Source: Croceicoccus gelatinilyticus (GTDB lineage Bacteria > Pseudomonadota > Alphaproteobacteria > Sphingomonadales > Sphingomonadaceae). From it: a stretch of DNA of 64,000 nucleotides. This document shows, one piece after another, positions 20,631 to 30,673 of the stretch. Position numbers and translations under genes: made by a program. The stretch covers positions 62,001-126,000 of the forward strand of contig NZ_JAHCBF010000002.1 of assembly GCF_018398395.1 (NCBI RefSeq), written 5' to 3'. Position 1 is the first letter of the stretch. Each line of letters starts with the position of its first letter. The notes below the pieces were generated by a model that was given only the letters and a program-made list of their open reading frames with translations, made no database searches and was not told the origin of the DNA.

Positions 20631-21676
20631 CGCGGCGGTGCGGTCGATTCCCGCTCTACCAGGCTACACGGGACGACGGCGGGTTCTTCGGGCCATTCGT
20701 TATCGCGGGCAGCGGCGATAAGCAGTTCGACCGCGCGGGCGGTGACATCCGAAATCGGCTGGTCCACGGCTGTAAGCTGCGGGTGGGTGAAGCGCACGAT
20801 GGGCGTATTGTCGAAGCTGACCAGCGAGAGATCGCCGGGGATCGACAGACCCTTTTCGCGCGCGACATCAAGCGTGGCGAGCGACATCTGGTCGTTGCTG
20901 GCGATGATCGCGGTGGGACGATCATCGCCGGAAAGGAGCGCCTCTGCCGCCTTGCGACCGGATTCGAAGCTGAAGTCGCCTTGCGCGAAAAGCCCCCCGC
21001 TCGGCAGGCCCAGCGCGTCCATCGCGCGGTGCCAGCCCTCGGTACGCCAGCCGCTGACCGAATATTCATCCGGCCCCGAAATGAACCCGATCCGCTTGTG
21101 CCCAAGGCTCGCCAGCTTTTCGGTTGCCATTGCCGCCGCGCCCGCGTCGTCCATGTTGAGCGCAATCCCCTCGCCCCCGTTTGACGGCGAGATGCGCGCG
21201 AAAGGAATCTCGCGCAGCTTCAGCAGGTTGGTGATCTGTTCGTTATCGCTGTGCGGCGGGGTCAGGATCACGCCGTCGGGTTGAAGCGCAGCAATCGCGG
21301 CAGTCAGTTCGCGTTCGATATGGTCCGAATGGGTGTCGACCAGTTCAAAGATCAGGCGATAGCCATGCTCTGCGCACTTCAGCATTCCGCCCAGCAGCAT
21401 CTGGTCAACCCAGTCCGCGCCCTGCCGTTCGCGCCAGTCGGAAATCGTGCGGTCGCGGTCATTGAGGGCAAGGATCAGGTAGGAGCGCGACCCGCTCATC
21501 CGCTGGGCCGCGATCGAGGGGACATAGCCCAACTTGTCGATCGAGGCCTGCACGCGCGCCTTCATCTCGGGCCGGACGTTCGGCTCGTTATTGATGACGC
21601 GGCTGACCGTCTGGAGCGAAACGCCCGCGTCGGCAGCGACATGCTTGATCGTTACGGCCTGGCGCCGACGTGCCAT
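20627..21676 (-). CDS. LacI-family transcriptional regulator
   Basis: A 349-aa repressor. The N-terminal LacI helix-turn-helix with hinge (VTIKHVAADAGVSLQTVSRV, then NNEPNVRPEMKARV) begins at residue 7. The periplasmic-binding-protein-like core follows (ALNDRDRTISDW, DGVILTPPHSDN, KRIGFISGPDEYSVS, SNDQMSLATLDVAREKGLSI), and the C-terminus ends in LVERES. The ATG at 21676 is 20 bp after the GH16 stop; the frame upstream is antisense-like noise. It should respond to a sugar derived from the glucan and bind the TG..AACGTT..CA sites at 19332 and 30674-30699. Confidence 0.93.
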   Translation of the reverse strand: MARRRQAVTIKHVAADAGVSLQTVSRVINNEPNVRPEMKARVQASIDKLGYVPSIAAQRMSGSRSYLILALNDRDRTISDWRERQGADWVDQMLLGGMLKCAEHGYRLIFELVDTHSDHIERELTAAIAALQPDGVILTPPHSDNEQITNLLKLREIPFARISPSNGGEGIALNMDDAGAAAMATEKLASLGHKRIGFISGPDEYSVSGWRTEGWHRAMDALGLPSGGLFAQGDFSFESGRKAAEALLSGDDRPTAIIASNDQMSLATLDVAREKGLSIPGDLSLVSFDNTPIVRFTHPQLTAVDQPISDVTARAVELLIAAARDNEWPEEPAVVPCSLVERESTAPPR

Positions 21677-21695
21677 TGCGAAGCTGAGCCCCCTC

Positions 21696-22628
21696 TTAGC
21701 GCTTGCAGGCGGCTGCGGTAGCCGGATCGGAAGGACATTGAAAGACGCGAACCCAGTCGACGCGCATGTCCTTGGGAAAACCGCTCTCGTCCACGCCGCC
21801 CAGCCCGCGCCCTTCGGCAAGCCCGCCGCCGATGGCGAGATTGAGGATCAGGTGGAACGGCGCGTCGAACGGCGCGCGCGGATTGCCGGGTTCGGCATCG
21901 GTGAACCATTCGTCGCTCGTCCGCTGAGCATAGACGGTATCGTCGACGGTCCAGACCATGCGGTCCGCGGTCCATTCGAGGGTATACGTGTGATAGCCCG
22001 ACAGGACCGGCGGATAAGCCGTTTCGTCGCCCTTGTAGACGTTTTCGGGCGGCAGCTTGCCATAATGCAGCGTGCCGAGGATCGTGTTTTCCTTGCCGTC
22101 GGGACAATCCTTGCATTCCGTGCCGAGGTTCACCGCCTCCAGAATGTCGATCTCGCCCGAGAGCGGCCAAGGTCCGCGGCTCCAGTCCTCGGGCAGCATC
22201 CAGATCGCGGGCCATGTGCCCTGCCCTTGCGGAAGCTTGGCGCGGACCGCGATGCGGCCATATTGCCACGCCGCCTTGCCCCGCGTGACAAGCCGGGCCG
22301 AGGTGAAGGACTTGGTGTCGGTCTCGCCCACCTTGCCCGCATCGGGCACGCCTTGGGGCCACGCCGGGCCGGTCATCGTTTCCTCGTGCGCCTCGATGAC
22401 GAGCTTGCCGTCCTCGATCCGCGCGTTCTTCGCACGGTCGGTATAGCATTGCCGTTCATTATTGCCGCCGCCCCAGCAGTCGACGTCGTAACCCCACTTG
22501 GCCGTGTCGATCGCATCGCCATCGAATTCGTCGGACCAGATTAGCTGCCAGCCCTCGGCGGGTTCGGGCGCGGCAACCGTGGCGCAGGACGACAGGGCGA
22601 GCGCGAAGCCCGCAATGACGATCCGCAT
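21696..22628 (-). CDS. GH16 laminarinase-type lipoprotein
   Basis: A 310-aa glycoside hydrolase family 16 enzyme. The signal ends in a lipobox (ALALSSC at about residues 8-14), so it is a lipoprotein, likely in the outer membrane. WQLIWSDEFDGDAIDTAKW opens the domain. The catalytic motif GEIDILEAVN has the ExDxxE form (beta-bulge) usual in beta-1,3-glucanases, as opposed to the ExDxE of lichenases. HTYTLEWTADRMVWTVDD and the closing MRVDWVRVFQC are also typical. The start ATG overlaps the upstream halogenase stop by 1 nt (TGATG). It would cut laminarin into oligosaccharides for the TBDR and the GH3 enzyme. Confidence 0.93.
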   Translation of the reverse strand: MRIVIAGFALALSSCATVAAPEPAEGWQLIWSDEFDGDAIDTAKWGYDVDCWGGGNNERQCYTDRAKNARIEDGKLVIEAHEETMTGPAWPQGVPDAGKVGETDTKSFTSARLVTRGKAAWQYGRIAVRAKLPQGQGTWPAIWMLPEDWSRGPWPLSGEIDILEAVNLGTECKDCPDGKENTILGTLHYGKLPPENVYKGDETAYPPVLSGYHTYTLEWTADRMVWTVDDTVYAQRTSDEWFTDAEPGNPRAPFDAPFHLILNLAIGGGLAEGRGLGGVDESGFPKDMRVDWVRVFQCPSDPATAAACKR

Positions 22629-24136
22629 CAAGCCGCCTCCGTCTCGCGCGCGCCGCAATAACGGGCGACGTATTCGCCGTGCGGCGGCAGGCCCGCGACG
22701 GTCTTGGTCACACTTTCGCGAAGGCCCCGAAGCAGGTGGTCAAGCTCGCCGTCGGACAGCTTGCCCGCGATAGGATGGCGGCTTTGCGGCATGATTCCCT
22801 GTCCCATCATCACCTGTATCCACGAGTTCTCGGCGAACAGTTCCTCGTTCGTGCGGAAGACGCGGCCCGTTTCGCGGAACAGTTCGATCTTATGGTCGAG
22901 GGTGTCCGGTATCTCCATGTTCCGGCAGTAGTTCCAGAATTCGGAATCGTCCCGCTCGGTCGCCTTGTAGTGGAGGATCAGGAAGTCGCGGATCTGTTCC
23001 ATGTCCTGGAACTGCTGGGCGTTGAATTCGTCGATGTCGCGGGTCGAAACCTTGGGACCTGCGGGCAACATGCGCAGCACGCGCAGGATCGCGCGCTGGA
23101 TAAGGTGGATCGAGGTCGATTCCAGCGGCTCCATGAAGCCCGAGGACAGGCCGATCGCGACGCAGTTCCTGTGCCACTGCTTGCGCCGTGCGCCGGTCTG
23201 GAAACGCAAGCGGTTGGTCTTCGTGGTCGTCTCGCCCTCGATATTGCCGAGCAGCCGTTCCTCCGCCGCGTCGTGATCGAGATAGCGGCTGCAATAGACG
23301 ATGCCGTTGCCGACCCGGTGCTGCAGCGGAATGCGCCACTGCCAGCCCGCATCGTGGGCCATGGCGCGGGTAAAGGGCACGGGCGGCCGCACGCTGCTGG
23401 TCTGGACCGCGATGGCGCTGTCACACGGCAGGTAGTGCGTCCAGTCGTCATAGCCGACGTGCATGGCCTGCCCGATCAGCAGGGCGCGGAAACCGGTGCA
23501 GTCGATGAACAGGTCGCCCTCGATCCGCTTGCCGCTTTCCAGAGTGATGGCCGCGATGTCCCCGCTCTCGCCATCAAGGTCGACATGCGAGATCTTGCCC
23601 TCGATCCGCTGCGTGCCCTCGGCTTCGGCAATGGTGCGCAGGAAGCGGGCGAAGGCCGTCGCGTCTAATTGGAAGGCATAGTTCATGCGGTTGTCGGGCA
23701 AGTGCGCGAACTTGCCTTCGCGCGCGGCGATGAGTTCGATGCAGTAATCGTCGTAAGATGCATCGTGGCCGCGTTCCTTCCCTTCCATCCAGAAGTGCTG
23801 GAAGCCCGCGGTCCAGTGGTCCTTGCCCGCCGCGCCGAAGGAATGGAAATAGCCCTCGCCCGGCACGCGCCAGTTGTCGAACTGGATGCCCAGCTTGAAG
23901 GTCGCATGGGTCGCCCGCATGAAATCCGCCTCGGGGATGTTCAGCAGGCGCAAGTAGTTCACCAACGGCGGGATCGTGCTTTCGCCAACGCCCACTGTTC
24001 CGATCATGTCGCTTTCAACCAGCGTGACCGATGCGGTCCGCCCCAGCGTGCGCGAGAAGGCTGCCGCCGCCATCCATCCGGCGGTGCCGCCGCCCGCGAC
24101 GACGATGCGAAGAGGCTGGCTTGTTTCGTTCTTCAT
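22628..24136 (-). CDS. Flavin-dependent tryptophan-halogenase-like protein (second in operon)
   Basis: A 502-aa FAD protein. It has the GGGTAGWMAA dinucleotide fold at residue 14 and GVGESTIPP. The Lys that in true halogenases forms the chloramine is present (HATFKLGIQFDNW). The WxWxIP motif that blocks monooxygenation is intact (GWQWRIPLQHRVG), and LSSGFMEPLESTSIHLIQ is conserved. These residues fit an active halogenase, but the substrate is unknown: homologues sit in TBDR-carbohydrate loci, not in natural-product clusters. The start (24136) overlaps the stop of the JmjC gene (ATGA). Confidence 0.9.
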   Translation of the reverse strand: MKNETSQPLRIVVAGGGTAGWMAAAAFSRTLGRTASVTLVESDMIGTVGVGESTIPPLVNYLRLLNIPEADFMRATHATFKLGIQFDNWRVPGEGYFHSFGAAGKDHWTAGFQHFWMEGKERGHDASYDDYCIELIAAREGKFAHLPDNRMNYAFQLDATAFARFLRTIAEAEGTQRIEGKISHVDLDGESGDIAAITLESGKRIEGDLFIDCTGFRALLIGQAMHVGYDDWTHYLPCDSAIAVQTSSVRPPVPFTRAMAHDAGWQWRIPLQHRVGNGIVYCSRYLDHDAAEERLLGNIEGETTTKTNRLRFQTGARRKQWHRNCVAIGLSSGFMEPLESTSIHLIQRAILRVLRMLPAGPKVSTRDIDEFNAQQFQDMEQIRDFLILHYKATERDDSEFWNYCRNMEIPDTLDHKIELFRETGRVFRTNEELFAENSWIQVMMGQGIMPQSRHPIAGKLSDGELDHLLRGLRESVTKTVAGLPPHGEYVARYCGARETEAA

Positions 24137-25152
24137 CGGCTGAGGGTCCTTAGAAGGAATGCGCGCAGGCGGCCCGCGCTTTCGGGCGTGAGCCGGTCGA
24201 GGACCGAGCGGGCCTTTTCGGGAATGTGGGCGGTGACGCGCTCGTCCGCCTCGAAGACGTAATAGTCGAACAGGTCGCGCCAGATCGCGCGGTCGCGTTC
24301 GGGCAGGTCGCGGATCGTCATGATCGCGTGGTTCAATGCGTCCTGCGGCTGGCCGAGATAGCGCGGCGTATCGCGCCACCAGTAGTTCACCAGCACGTTG
24401 AACGCCTCCAGCCCCTCGACATGGTGCCACCACATCGACGGCACGAAGAGCGCGTCGCCCGGTTCCAGCTCTGCCACTTGCGCGTGCTCCAGCGCATCAC
24501 GAAAACGAGGGTGCGCATCGAAGTCGGGAGCGGCAAAATCGACCATCGAGATCGCCCGTCCCGCAGGCGTGTTGTCGATCGGGCCGAGGTAGAGATTGCG
24601 GAATTGTTCGGGCGGGAACAGCGTGAAGCGGCGACGCCCGACCGCGCAGCAGGCAAGGTTGTCGGGAAAGTCATTGTGCGCGGCGATGCGCGTCTTCGTC
24701 CCGATCCAGATCGACGACAACGGATCGCGGGCGCCCAGCGGGACGTGGTTCGCCTCGTGCAGTCCGTTGAAGAAATCGTGCATGTCGATGGAGGCAAGGT
24801 AGATCGCGGGCGCTTCGGCCTGTCCCTCGCCCTCTTCCATCTTGGCGAAGATCGTCGGCAGCGTGCCCTTCGTCGTGCGAAAGTTCATCTGCATCGCTTC
24901 GTCGTAGAACATGCGCCCCTCGCTCTCGGGCGCGGCGACGGAGACGACGAAGGGCCGGTCGACGGCGTGCTGCCGGATATAGGCGCGCGCATCGCTGGCA
25001 GAGCGCAGCCCCGCTTGGACCAGCGGCCAGTCCTGCACCAGCCCGCGCAGCACGAAAGGCCGGTCCGCACCGCGCAGCATCGCGTCGAGCGCGGCGGCAT
25101 CGGCCACCTCGCGCTCCTCGACATGCGGCAGTGCGGTCAGCGTATCAGGCAT
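24133..25152 (-). CDS. JmjC/cupin_8-type 2-oxoglutarate/Fe(II) oxygenase-like protein
   Basis: A 339-aa protein with a cupin_8/JmjC-like fold. PFVLRGLVQDWPLVQAG resembles the N-terminal segment of the family. The iron ligands are seen as HND (AAHNDFPDN) and a distal His in MWWHHVEG; FTLFPPEQFRNLYLGP lies between. Characterised relatives hydroxylate protein or small-molecule substrates. It starts at 25152, overlapping the SapC stop by 8 bp, and its stop overlaps the halogenase start. The target is unknown; a peptide or a surface protein of this locus is a guess. Confidence 0.85.
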   Translation of the reverse strand: MPDTLTALPHVEEREVADAAALDAMLRGADRPFVLRGLVQDWPLVQAGLRSASDARAYIRQHAVDRPFVVSVAAPESEGRMFYDEAMQMNFRTTKGTLPTIFAKMEEGEGQAEAPAIYLASIDMHDFFNGLHEANHVPLGARDPLSSIWIGTKTRIAAHNDFPDNLACCAVGRRRFTLFPPEQFRNLYLGPIDNTPAGRAISMVDFAAPDFDAHPRFRDALEHAQVAELEPGDALFVPSMWWHHVEGLEAFNVLVNYWWRDTPRYLGQPQDALNHAIMTIRDLPERDRAIWRDLFDYYVFEADERVTAHIPEKARSVLDRLTPESAGRLRAFLLRTLSR

Positions 25153-25861
25153 GGACTTCGCGGGCGTTCTTGCGGGCGACGAGATCGGTGATGTGCGACA
25201 GCGAGGCGAGCGCCATGAAGATCGGCATGAGGTAGCCTGCGTCGTGCAACTCACCCAGCGCCGCGCCGTCGAGGCTGCGGATCTTGTCTTCGTTCAGGAT
25301 ATGGAAGCCGACGAGGCTGCGCTTTGCGCCATCGTCCAGCGTCACTTCCAGCGTGAAGGGTTCGAGCAGGTCCCAACGCTTGAGCGCAGCGAAGAACCCC
25401 TCGCAGGCACGGTATCCGGCGTCGAGCTGGCCGAGCTTTCCGGCAACGTCCTCAAGATAGGGGGTTGCCTGACCGTTGTCGTCGAACAGGCGCACGCCTT
25501 CGGCATCGCCGGTGCGGGCGTGGTCCATGTCGATGTGGACTTGTGCGGGCCCGTCGGCATCGCGGCTGCGGCCGATCAGGAACGGCTGGATCGACAGGGC
25601 CAGCGGGCGATAGCCTGCGTCCCACTTGCCGTCCTTCAGGAACAGGTTTTCCCCGTTCTCGAACCCGAAGAGCGCGACCGAATTGAACTGGCCAGTTTCC
25701 TGGTTCTTGTGGAACAGGATCGGGAAATGCGCCTGCACCTGCCGGAATTCGGTCGGCACGGCGATGCAGGACATGACCTGGTCGCCAAGGTCGGCGCCCG
25801 GCTCCATCCTGACGCGCAAGTCGCGGTGGGCGGCGGGGTCAAGAACGGCGTGCTGGCTCAT
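25145..25861 (-). CDS. SapC-family protein
   Basis: A 238-aa protein of the SapC family, named after a Campylobacter S-layer locus. Its biochemical function is not established. [30 protein letters not shown] and [17 protein letters not shown] are typical stretches. It has no signal peptide or membrane segment. The ATG at 25861 overlaps the upstream halogenase stop (ATGA). SapC genes commonly accompany tryptophan-halogenase-like and JmjC genes next to carbohydrate TBDRs in Caulobacter- and Xanthomonas-type bacteria, as here. Confidence 0.85.
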   Translation of the reverse strand: MSQHAVLDPAAHRDLRVRMEPGADLGDQVMSCIAVPTEFRQVQAHFPILFHKNQETGQFNSVALFGFENGENLFLKDGKWDAGYRPLALSIQPFLIGRSRDADGPAQVHIDMDHARTGDAEGVRLFDDNGQATPYLEDVAGKLGQLDAGYRACEGFFAALKRWDLLEPFTLEVTLDDGAKRSLVGFHILNEDKIRSLDGAALGELHDAGYLMPIFMALASLSHITDLVARKNAREVHA

Positions 25862-27390
25862 GCGGGGCATCCTGCGGTTTGCGGGCTTTGCGCGGATTGG
25901 GCGCGAAGCGTATCGAGATATGTCCGGTTAGTCGGCAGCGCGGCGGCAAGCTGGCGCGCGCGCTGTTCGACCTGTCCGGTCGGATCGGTTGTAGTGGCCG
26001 GCAATTGCGGCGCTTTTCCGCCCATGCCGTAAAGAACATATTGCCAGCTTGCCGCGGGGAAGATTTCATCCACCATCGGGAAGTCGGCACTGCCGGGCAC
26101 CTGCCCCTGCCAGAGCGTGAGCAGTTCGGCGAGGCTGTCGGGCACGATGGCGCGGTGTTCGTCCCAGTATACGCCGGTGCGGTCCGACAGGACGTAGTGC
26201 AGTTTGAGGAAATCGACGATCCGGTCCCAGCGATAGCGGAACAGCCGGTCGAAGCGGCGGGCGTGAATGTCCATCTCCGCCCGGTCGGTCGGAAAGGCAT
26301 CCATCAGCGCGCGCAGCGACAGTTCGATCATGACGATGGCCGAAGCCTCGAGCGGTTCGACGAAGCCTGCCGAAAGCCCGATGGCAAGGCAGTTGCCGAT
26401 CCAGAACCGGTCGAGATGCCCGCTTTCGAACCGCAGCAGGCGCGGATCAGGCGCAGGCGCATCGGGCACGGCCTTTGCGACATAGGCGCGCAGGGTTTCC
26501 AGCGCCGCGTCGTCCGATGAAAAGCGCGAGGAATAAACGCAGCCGATGCCGCGGCGGGTGGGGAGCGCGATGTCCCAGATCCAGCCCGCAACATGCGCGG
26601 TGCCGACGGTAAGCGAGGCAATCGCGCTGTCGGGTGCGGTCGGGACCTGCGCGGCCAGCGCGCGGTCGTTGAACAGGACGTCGCTGCGGTCGATGCGGCC
26701 AGCGCCCATCTTGTCGCGGATCAGCAACCCGCGCATGCCAGTGCAGTCGATGAAGAGATCGCCGTCCAGACGCTCTCCGCCATCGAGCAGCAGTGCGGCG
26801 ATATCGCCGTTGTCGGCCCGCTCCACCCCGTCGATGCGGGCGGCAATGTGCGTCACGCCCAGCTTCGCTGTCGCGTGGCGCTTCAGCAGGTCGACAAGCT
26901 TTCCGGCATCGAGGTGATAGGCGTAGTTCAGCGCCCCGGCATAACCCGGCATCGCCTTTTGCCGCGGGGCGAGATCGGCGGCGCAGACCAAGCCTTGCGG
27001 CGAGACCGCGTCGGCGAACGCGCCGCCTTTCGCGGTCCAGGCCGAAACGGCTGCGCGCGGCGTTTCGCCGACAGGAGCGGTGAACGGGTGGAGGTAGCTG
27101 TCGCCGGCGCTGCCATCGCGCCAGCCGTCGAAGCGCGAGCCTTGTTTGAAGGAGGCATCGGTGGCGACGAGAAATTCAGCCTCGTCGATGCCGATTGCGG
27201 CAAGCGTGCCGCGCATCGTGGGCCATGTCCCCTCACCCACTCCGATAGTCGGGATGTCGGGTGCCTCGACGATGGTGACGCGGATCGGGCGGGCGACGTC
27301 GCGTTTGCTGCGGGCAGCGATCGTGCAGGCGGCAAGCCATCCGGCGGTTCCGCCGCCAGCGATCACGACATGATCGACCTTGCCTGACAT
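25858..27390 (-). CDS. Flavin-dependent tryptophan-halogenase-like protein (first in operon)
   Basis: A 510-aa FAD protein homologous to, but clearly different from, the one at 22628-24136. It has [23 protein letters not shown] and the catalytic Lys in [13 protein letters not shown]. Its tryptophan motif reads [13 protein letters not shown]: WxWxI is kept, but two residues separate it from the Pro position. [19 protein letters not shown] is conserved. The start at 27390 follows an AGGAAG/AGGG region; the frame is open to 27615 but that part overlaps the TBDR terminator. It heads the operon halogenase - sapC - jmjC - halogenase - GH16 - lacI - MFS. Confidence 0.88.
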   Translation of the reverse strand: MSGKVDHVVIAGGGTAGWLAACTIAARSKRDVARPIRVTIVEAPDIPTIGVGEGTWPTMRGTLAAIGIDEAEFLVATDASFKQGSRFDGWRDGSAGDSYLHPFTAPVGETPRAAVSAWTAKGGAFADAVSPQGLVCAADLAPRQKAMPGYAGALNYAYHLDAGKLVDLLKRHATAKLGVTHIAARIDGVERADNGDIAALLLDGGERLDGDLFIDCTGMRGLLIRDKMGAGRIDRSDVLFNDRALAAQVPTAPDSAIASLTVGTAHVAGWIWDIALPTRRGIGCVYSSRFSSDDAALETLRAYVAKAVPDAPAPDPRLLRFESGHLDRFWIGNCLAIGLSAGFVEPLEASAIVMIELSLRALMDAFPTDRAEMDIHARRFDRLFRYRWDRIVDFLKLHYVLSDRTGVYWDEHRAIVPDSLAELLTLWQGQVPGSADFPMVDEIFPAASWQYVLYGMGGKAPQLPATTTDPTGQVEQRARQLAAALPTNRTYLDTLRAQSAQSPQTAGCPA

Positions 27391-27589
27391 TGCCCTGGCT
27401 TCCTGCTCTCTCTTACCCTTTTGTCGCCGTCTTATCCCATGCGCCCCAAATGACGAAAGCCGCCCGCGCGCGAGGGAGAATGGCGCGGACGACCTTCGTT
27501 CATTGCACGGCGGCTGATCAAGCCCGGATACGCTGAGGGAGCGGGCCGGACGTGACACGGCGATCGCCGCGCTAATCTGGCGAGGGGCG

Positions 27590-27619
27590 GCCAGTGCGGG
27601 GTCGCTCTCCCGCACTGGC
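27590..27619 (-). terminator. Terminator after the glucan TBDR gene
   Basis: GCCAGTGCGGG (27590-27600) and CCCGCACTGGC (27609-27619) form an 11-bp stem with an 8-nt loop, 11 nt downstream of the TBDR stop on the minus strand. No T-run follows. It would separate the TBDR message from the halogenase operon, which starts 200 bp further on, at least partly. Confidence 0.6.
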
Positions 27620-27630
27620 GCATCGCCGGA

Positions 27631-30615
27631 TCAGAAGTTCAGACGGACACCTGCCGCGTAACGGGCATAGCCCGGTGCCGCGAAGTAGACGGTCTGATCG
27701 TTGCGCATGTGGCCCTTGCGGTCGGCATTGGTGATGTTGATGCCTTCCACGAAAGCCGTGAGACCCTCGGTGAACTCGAAGCTCGCGCTTGCGTCGAACT
27801 GGCCGTAGCTTTCGACGTAGAACGGATCGAGGCCGTAACCCGACAGGAAGCCGTCGCGCCAGTTGTAGGCGATACGGGCCTGAAGCGGTCCCTTGTCGTA
27901 GAACAGCACGGCGTTCGCACTGTCGCTGACACCGGTCACGGCGAACTGCGTTTCGGTGTAGCGAAGCGCGTTGTCGTAATAGGTGTCGCTGTTGACGATC
28001 GTGTAGTTCAGGATCGCACCGAAGCCGGTGTCCCAGAAGTTGTGCTGGATCGCGAATTCCCAGCCATGCAGCTTCGCGGTGCGATCGCTGTTACCCGGCT
28101 GACCCAGCGTGAACTGCAGGGCCGGATCACCGGACTGGCCAAGGATGCCGATCGGCATGTTGTCGCTGTTGTACAGGATCGCATCGGGAGCGATGTTCAC
28201 CGCCTCTGCCAGGACCTGGTCGAACGTGGCGTTCGCACCGGCCGCTGCCAGAGCCTGCTGGAAGACCGCGCCCTGACCCGGGTTGGTCAGGCCGAACACC
28301 GGCGACTGCGTCGTGGTGGTGCCGATGAAGTTGCTGACGCGCTTGTGGAAGAAGCCCACGGACACGTAGCTAGCGACATCGTAATACCATTCGGCCGAAG
28401 CATCGATGTTCTTTGACTTGTAGGGAAGCAGGCCCGGGTTGCCCGATCCGCCGGTGCTGCCACCGTCGGGACGTGCGGGCGAGTTGACCGTGAGGCCGCC
28501 CTGCAGGTTGTTGTAGGACGGACGCGTGATCGTGTGGCTGTAGGCCGCACGCAGCTTCACGTTGTCCATCGGCGACATGTCGAAATCGATCGCCGGGAGC
28601 CAGTTGTCGTAGCTGCCCTTCAGCGTCGAGAAGTCCGAGCTGACCGGATCAAGGATCGAGATCTCGTTGAACGAGACGATCGCCGTACCCGAGGGAACAG
28701 GAACCAGAGCCGAGCTCTTCACGTCGGTCGCCTCATAGCGCAGGCCAAGGCGCAGGTGCGCTTCGTCTGCCAGCAGGTCGAAGACATGCGTCGACTGAAT
28801 GTACGGCGCGATGGTCTCTTCGGTAATGCGGCGGTCCACCGTATATTCGGCAAGGCAGCCGGTGCCGGTCGGCGTGCCGACCCACGGGGTGGTGCAGATA
28901 CCGATCTGGCTGTCGAGAAGTTCGATCAAGTTGACCGTGTCGACGCCGAAGTAGGTCGGGATGATCGCCGGATCGTTCGAACCGCTCATGCCCGACAGGT
29001 CCGCCGGAAGATCGCGCGGCATGAACAGACTGTCCGGCGTGTCTTCGGCCGAAAGCGTGCCGCCCCAGCTGTCGGTCTGCAGGACGCCGTATGCCGAACG
29101 GACCTTGTTCGACGTGTAGGTCGCGCCGAAGTCGAGGCTTTCGATGAAGCCTGCGTCGAAGTCGTAGCCGCCCTTCAAGGCGATCTGGTTGATCTCGTCG
29201 CGCATGTAAGCGTTACGGAACGAGTTGCCTGCCGGACGGATGTTCGAGGCATCAAGCTCCGAACCGGGGTACATGTCGACCGAGATGACCGGCATGTCCT
29301 GCGTGAAGTCCACGGTCTGCGACTGGACGCCGTAGATGGCCGCGCCGACGGCGATGTTGCTGCCGTAGGGCGAAGTCGGCTTGGACGTCGCGGTCGAGTG
29401 GTGTGCATCAAGCTCCCAGCGCATGCCGCTGGGGTGTTCCCACGCGATGTTGCCGCCCAGCGAATGGTTGATGCTGCGGTTGGCCGCGACCGCGCCGGTG
29501 ATGGCGAGATCCTTGCCGGGGCCGAAAACTTCCGAATAAAAATTCGGGCCTGCCGCCGGACCGTCGGTCCAGCTGCTGCTGGTCTGGTCATGGTTGAACC
29601 AGACGCCGATCGAGTTGGTACGCGCATCGATCGTGTTCTGCGAGAACGTGTAGTCGATCGTGGCGGTTACCTGATCGCTGGGCGCGACCTGCAGCACAGC
29701 CTGGCCGTTGAAGCGTTCGCGATCGATCGTGGTGAAATCGTAACCGGCGTTCTGGGTGACCTGGTAGACCGTGTCCGGACCCGGACGGTTTTCGGTACGG
29801 TCGTAGTTGCCGCGCCAGTCATTCTCGTCGACCGGCAGCGAGCCCCAGTTATTTTCGTCACCAAGATAGCCTTCGCGCCAACCGGCGTTGAACTGCGCCA
29901 GGCTGGCCTTGCGGCGCTGGTACGAACCGGACAGCAGGATGCCGACGGTGTCGTCAGCGAACGTGCTGGAGACGATGCCCGAAAGTTCAGGCGTGATGTC
30001 GGTGCCGTCGAAGGTGTGATCCTTCACGGCCTTGGCAGCGACGCTACCCTGAAGGCCAGGACGGTCCAGCGGGCGCGGCGTGCGGATATTGATGACCGAA
30101 CCGATACCGCCGGTCGGCAGCGTGGCGCGGCCCGACTTGTAAACCTCGACCGCGGCAATGCCTTCGGACGCAAGGTTGGCGAAATCGAAGCTGCGCGAAG
30201 CGGGCGCTTCACAGCACGAGCCGAGGCCAGATGCCGGCATCTGGCGGCCGTTCAGCAGGACGAGGTTGAATTCGGGGCCGAAGCCGCGGACCGTGACGGT
30301 CGAACCTTCACCGCTGTTGCGGTCGATCGAGACGCCGGTGATGCGCTGGAGCGATTCGGCAAGGTTCGTGTCCGGGAACTTGCCGATGTCTTCCGCGCTG
30401 ATCGCGTCGACGACGCCCTGCGCCTCGCGCTTGATGTCGGCCGCGGCCTGCAGCGAGGCGCGGATACCGGTCACGATAATGACGTTCTCGTCCTCGACCT
30501 CGGAGGCGGCGGTCATATCGTCTTGCGCCATGGCCGCCTGCGGAGCAGCAGCCATTGCAAGGGCCGAAGCCCCGGTCATGAAGGTAAATGCATTACGCAC
30601 GCTGCGTCGCGCCAT
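27631..30615 (-). CDS. TonB-dependent receptor, large carbohydrate (Caulobacter/Xanthomonas) type
   Basis: A 994-aa receptor of the large Caulobacter-Xanthomonas carbohydrate subgroup. The signal peptide ends in AAMAQDD. The N-terminal VIIVTGIRASLQAAADIKREA, AISAEDIGKFPDTNLAESLQ and RITGVSIDRNSGEGSTVTVRG are diagnostic of that subgroup. VEVYKSGRATLPTGGIGSVINI follows and the barrel ends in VRLNF. A Cys-Cys pair occurs in the plug (GSCCEAP). It should import beta-gluco-oligosaccharides, judging from the GH16, GH3 and MFS genes beside it. Two operator copies precede it. Confidence 0.95.
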   Translation of the reverse strand: MARRSVRNAFTFMTGASALAMAAAPQAAMAQDDMTAASEVEDENVIIVTGIRASLQAAADIKREAQGVVDAISAEDIGKFPDTNLAESLQRITGVSIDRNSGEGSTVTVRGFGPEFNLVLLNGRQMPASGLGSCCEAPASRSFDFANLASEGIAAVEVYKSGRATLPTGGIGSVINIRTPRPLDRPGLQGSVAAKAVKDHTFDGTDITPELSGIVSSTFADDTVGILLSGSYQRRKASLAQFNAGWREGYLGDENNWGSLPVDENDWRGNYDRTENRPGPDTVYQVTQNAGYDFTTIDRERFNGQAVLQVAPSDQVTATIDYTFSQNTIDARTNSIGVWFNHDQTSSSWTDGPAAGPNFYSEVFGPGKDLAITGAVAANRSINHSLGGNIAWEHPSGMRWELDAHHSTATSKPTSPYGSNIAVGAAIYGVQSQTVDFTQDMPVISVDMYPGSELDASNIRPAGNSFRNAYMRDEINQIALKGGYDFDAGFIESLDFGATYTSNKVRSAYGVLQTDSWGGTLSAEDTPDSLFMPRDLPADLSGMSGSNDPAIIPTYFGVDTVNLIELLDSQIGICTTPWVGTPTGTGCLAEYTVDRRITEETIAPYIQSTHVFDLLADEAHLRLGLRYEATDVKSSALVPVPSGTAIVSFNEISILDPVSSDFSTLKGSYDNWLPAIDFDMSPMDNVKLRAAYSHTITRPSYNNLQGGLTVNSPARPDGGSTGGSGNPGLLPYKSKNIDASAEWYYDVASYVSVGFFHKRVSNFIGTTTTQSPVFGLTNPGQGAVFQQALAAAGANATFDQVLAEAVNIAPDAILYNSDNMPIGILGQSGDPALQFTLGQPGNSDRTAKLHGWEFAIQHNFWDTGFGAILNYTIVNSDTYYDNALRYTETQFAVTGVSDSANAVLFYDKGPLQARIAYNWRDGFLSGYGLDPFYVESYGQFDASASFEFTEGLTAFVEGINITNADRKGHMRNDQTVYFAAPGYARYAAGVRLNF

Positions 30616-30673
30616 CAGTCCTCTCCCCTGTCCGTCGAATCGGTAGAATCCGAATCCGTCCGGTGAAATGCGT

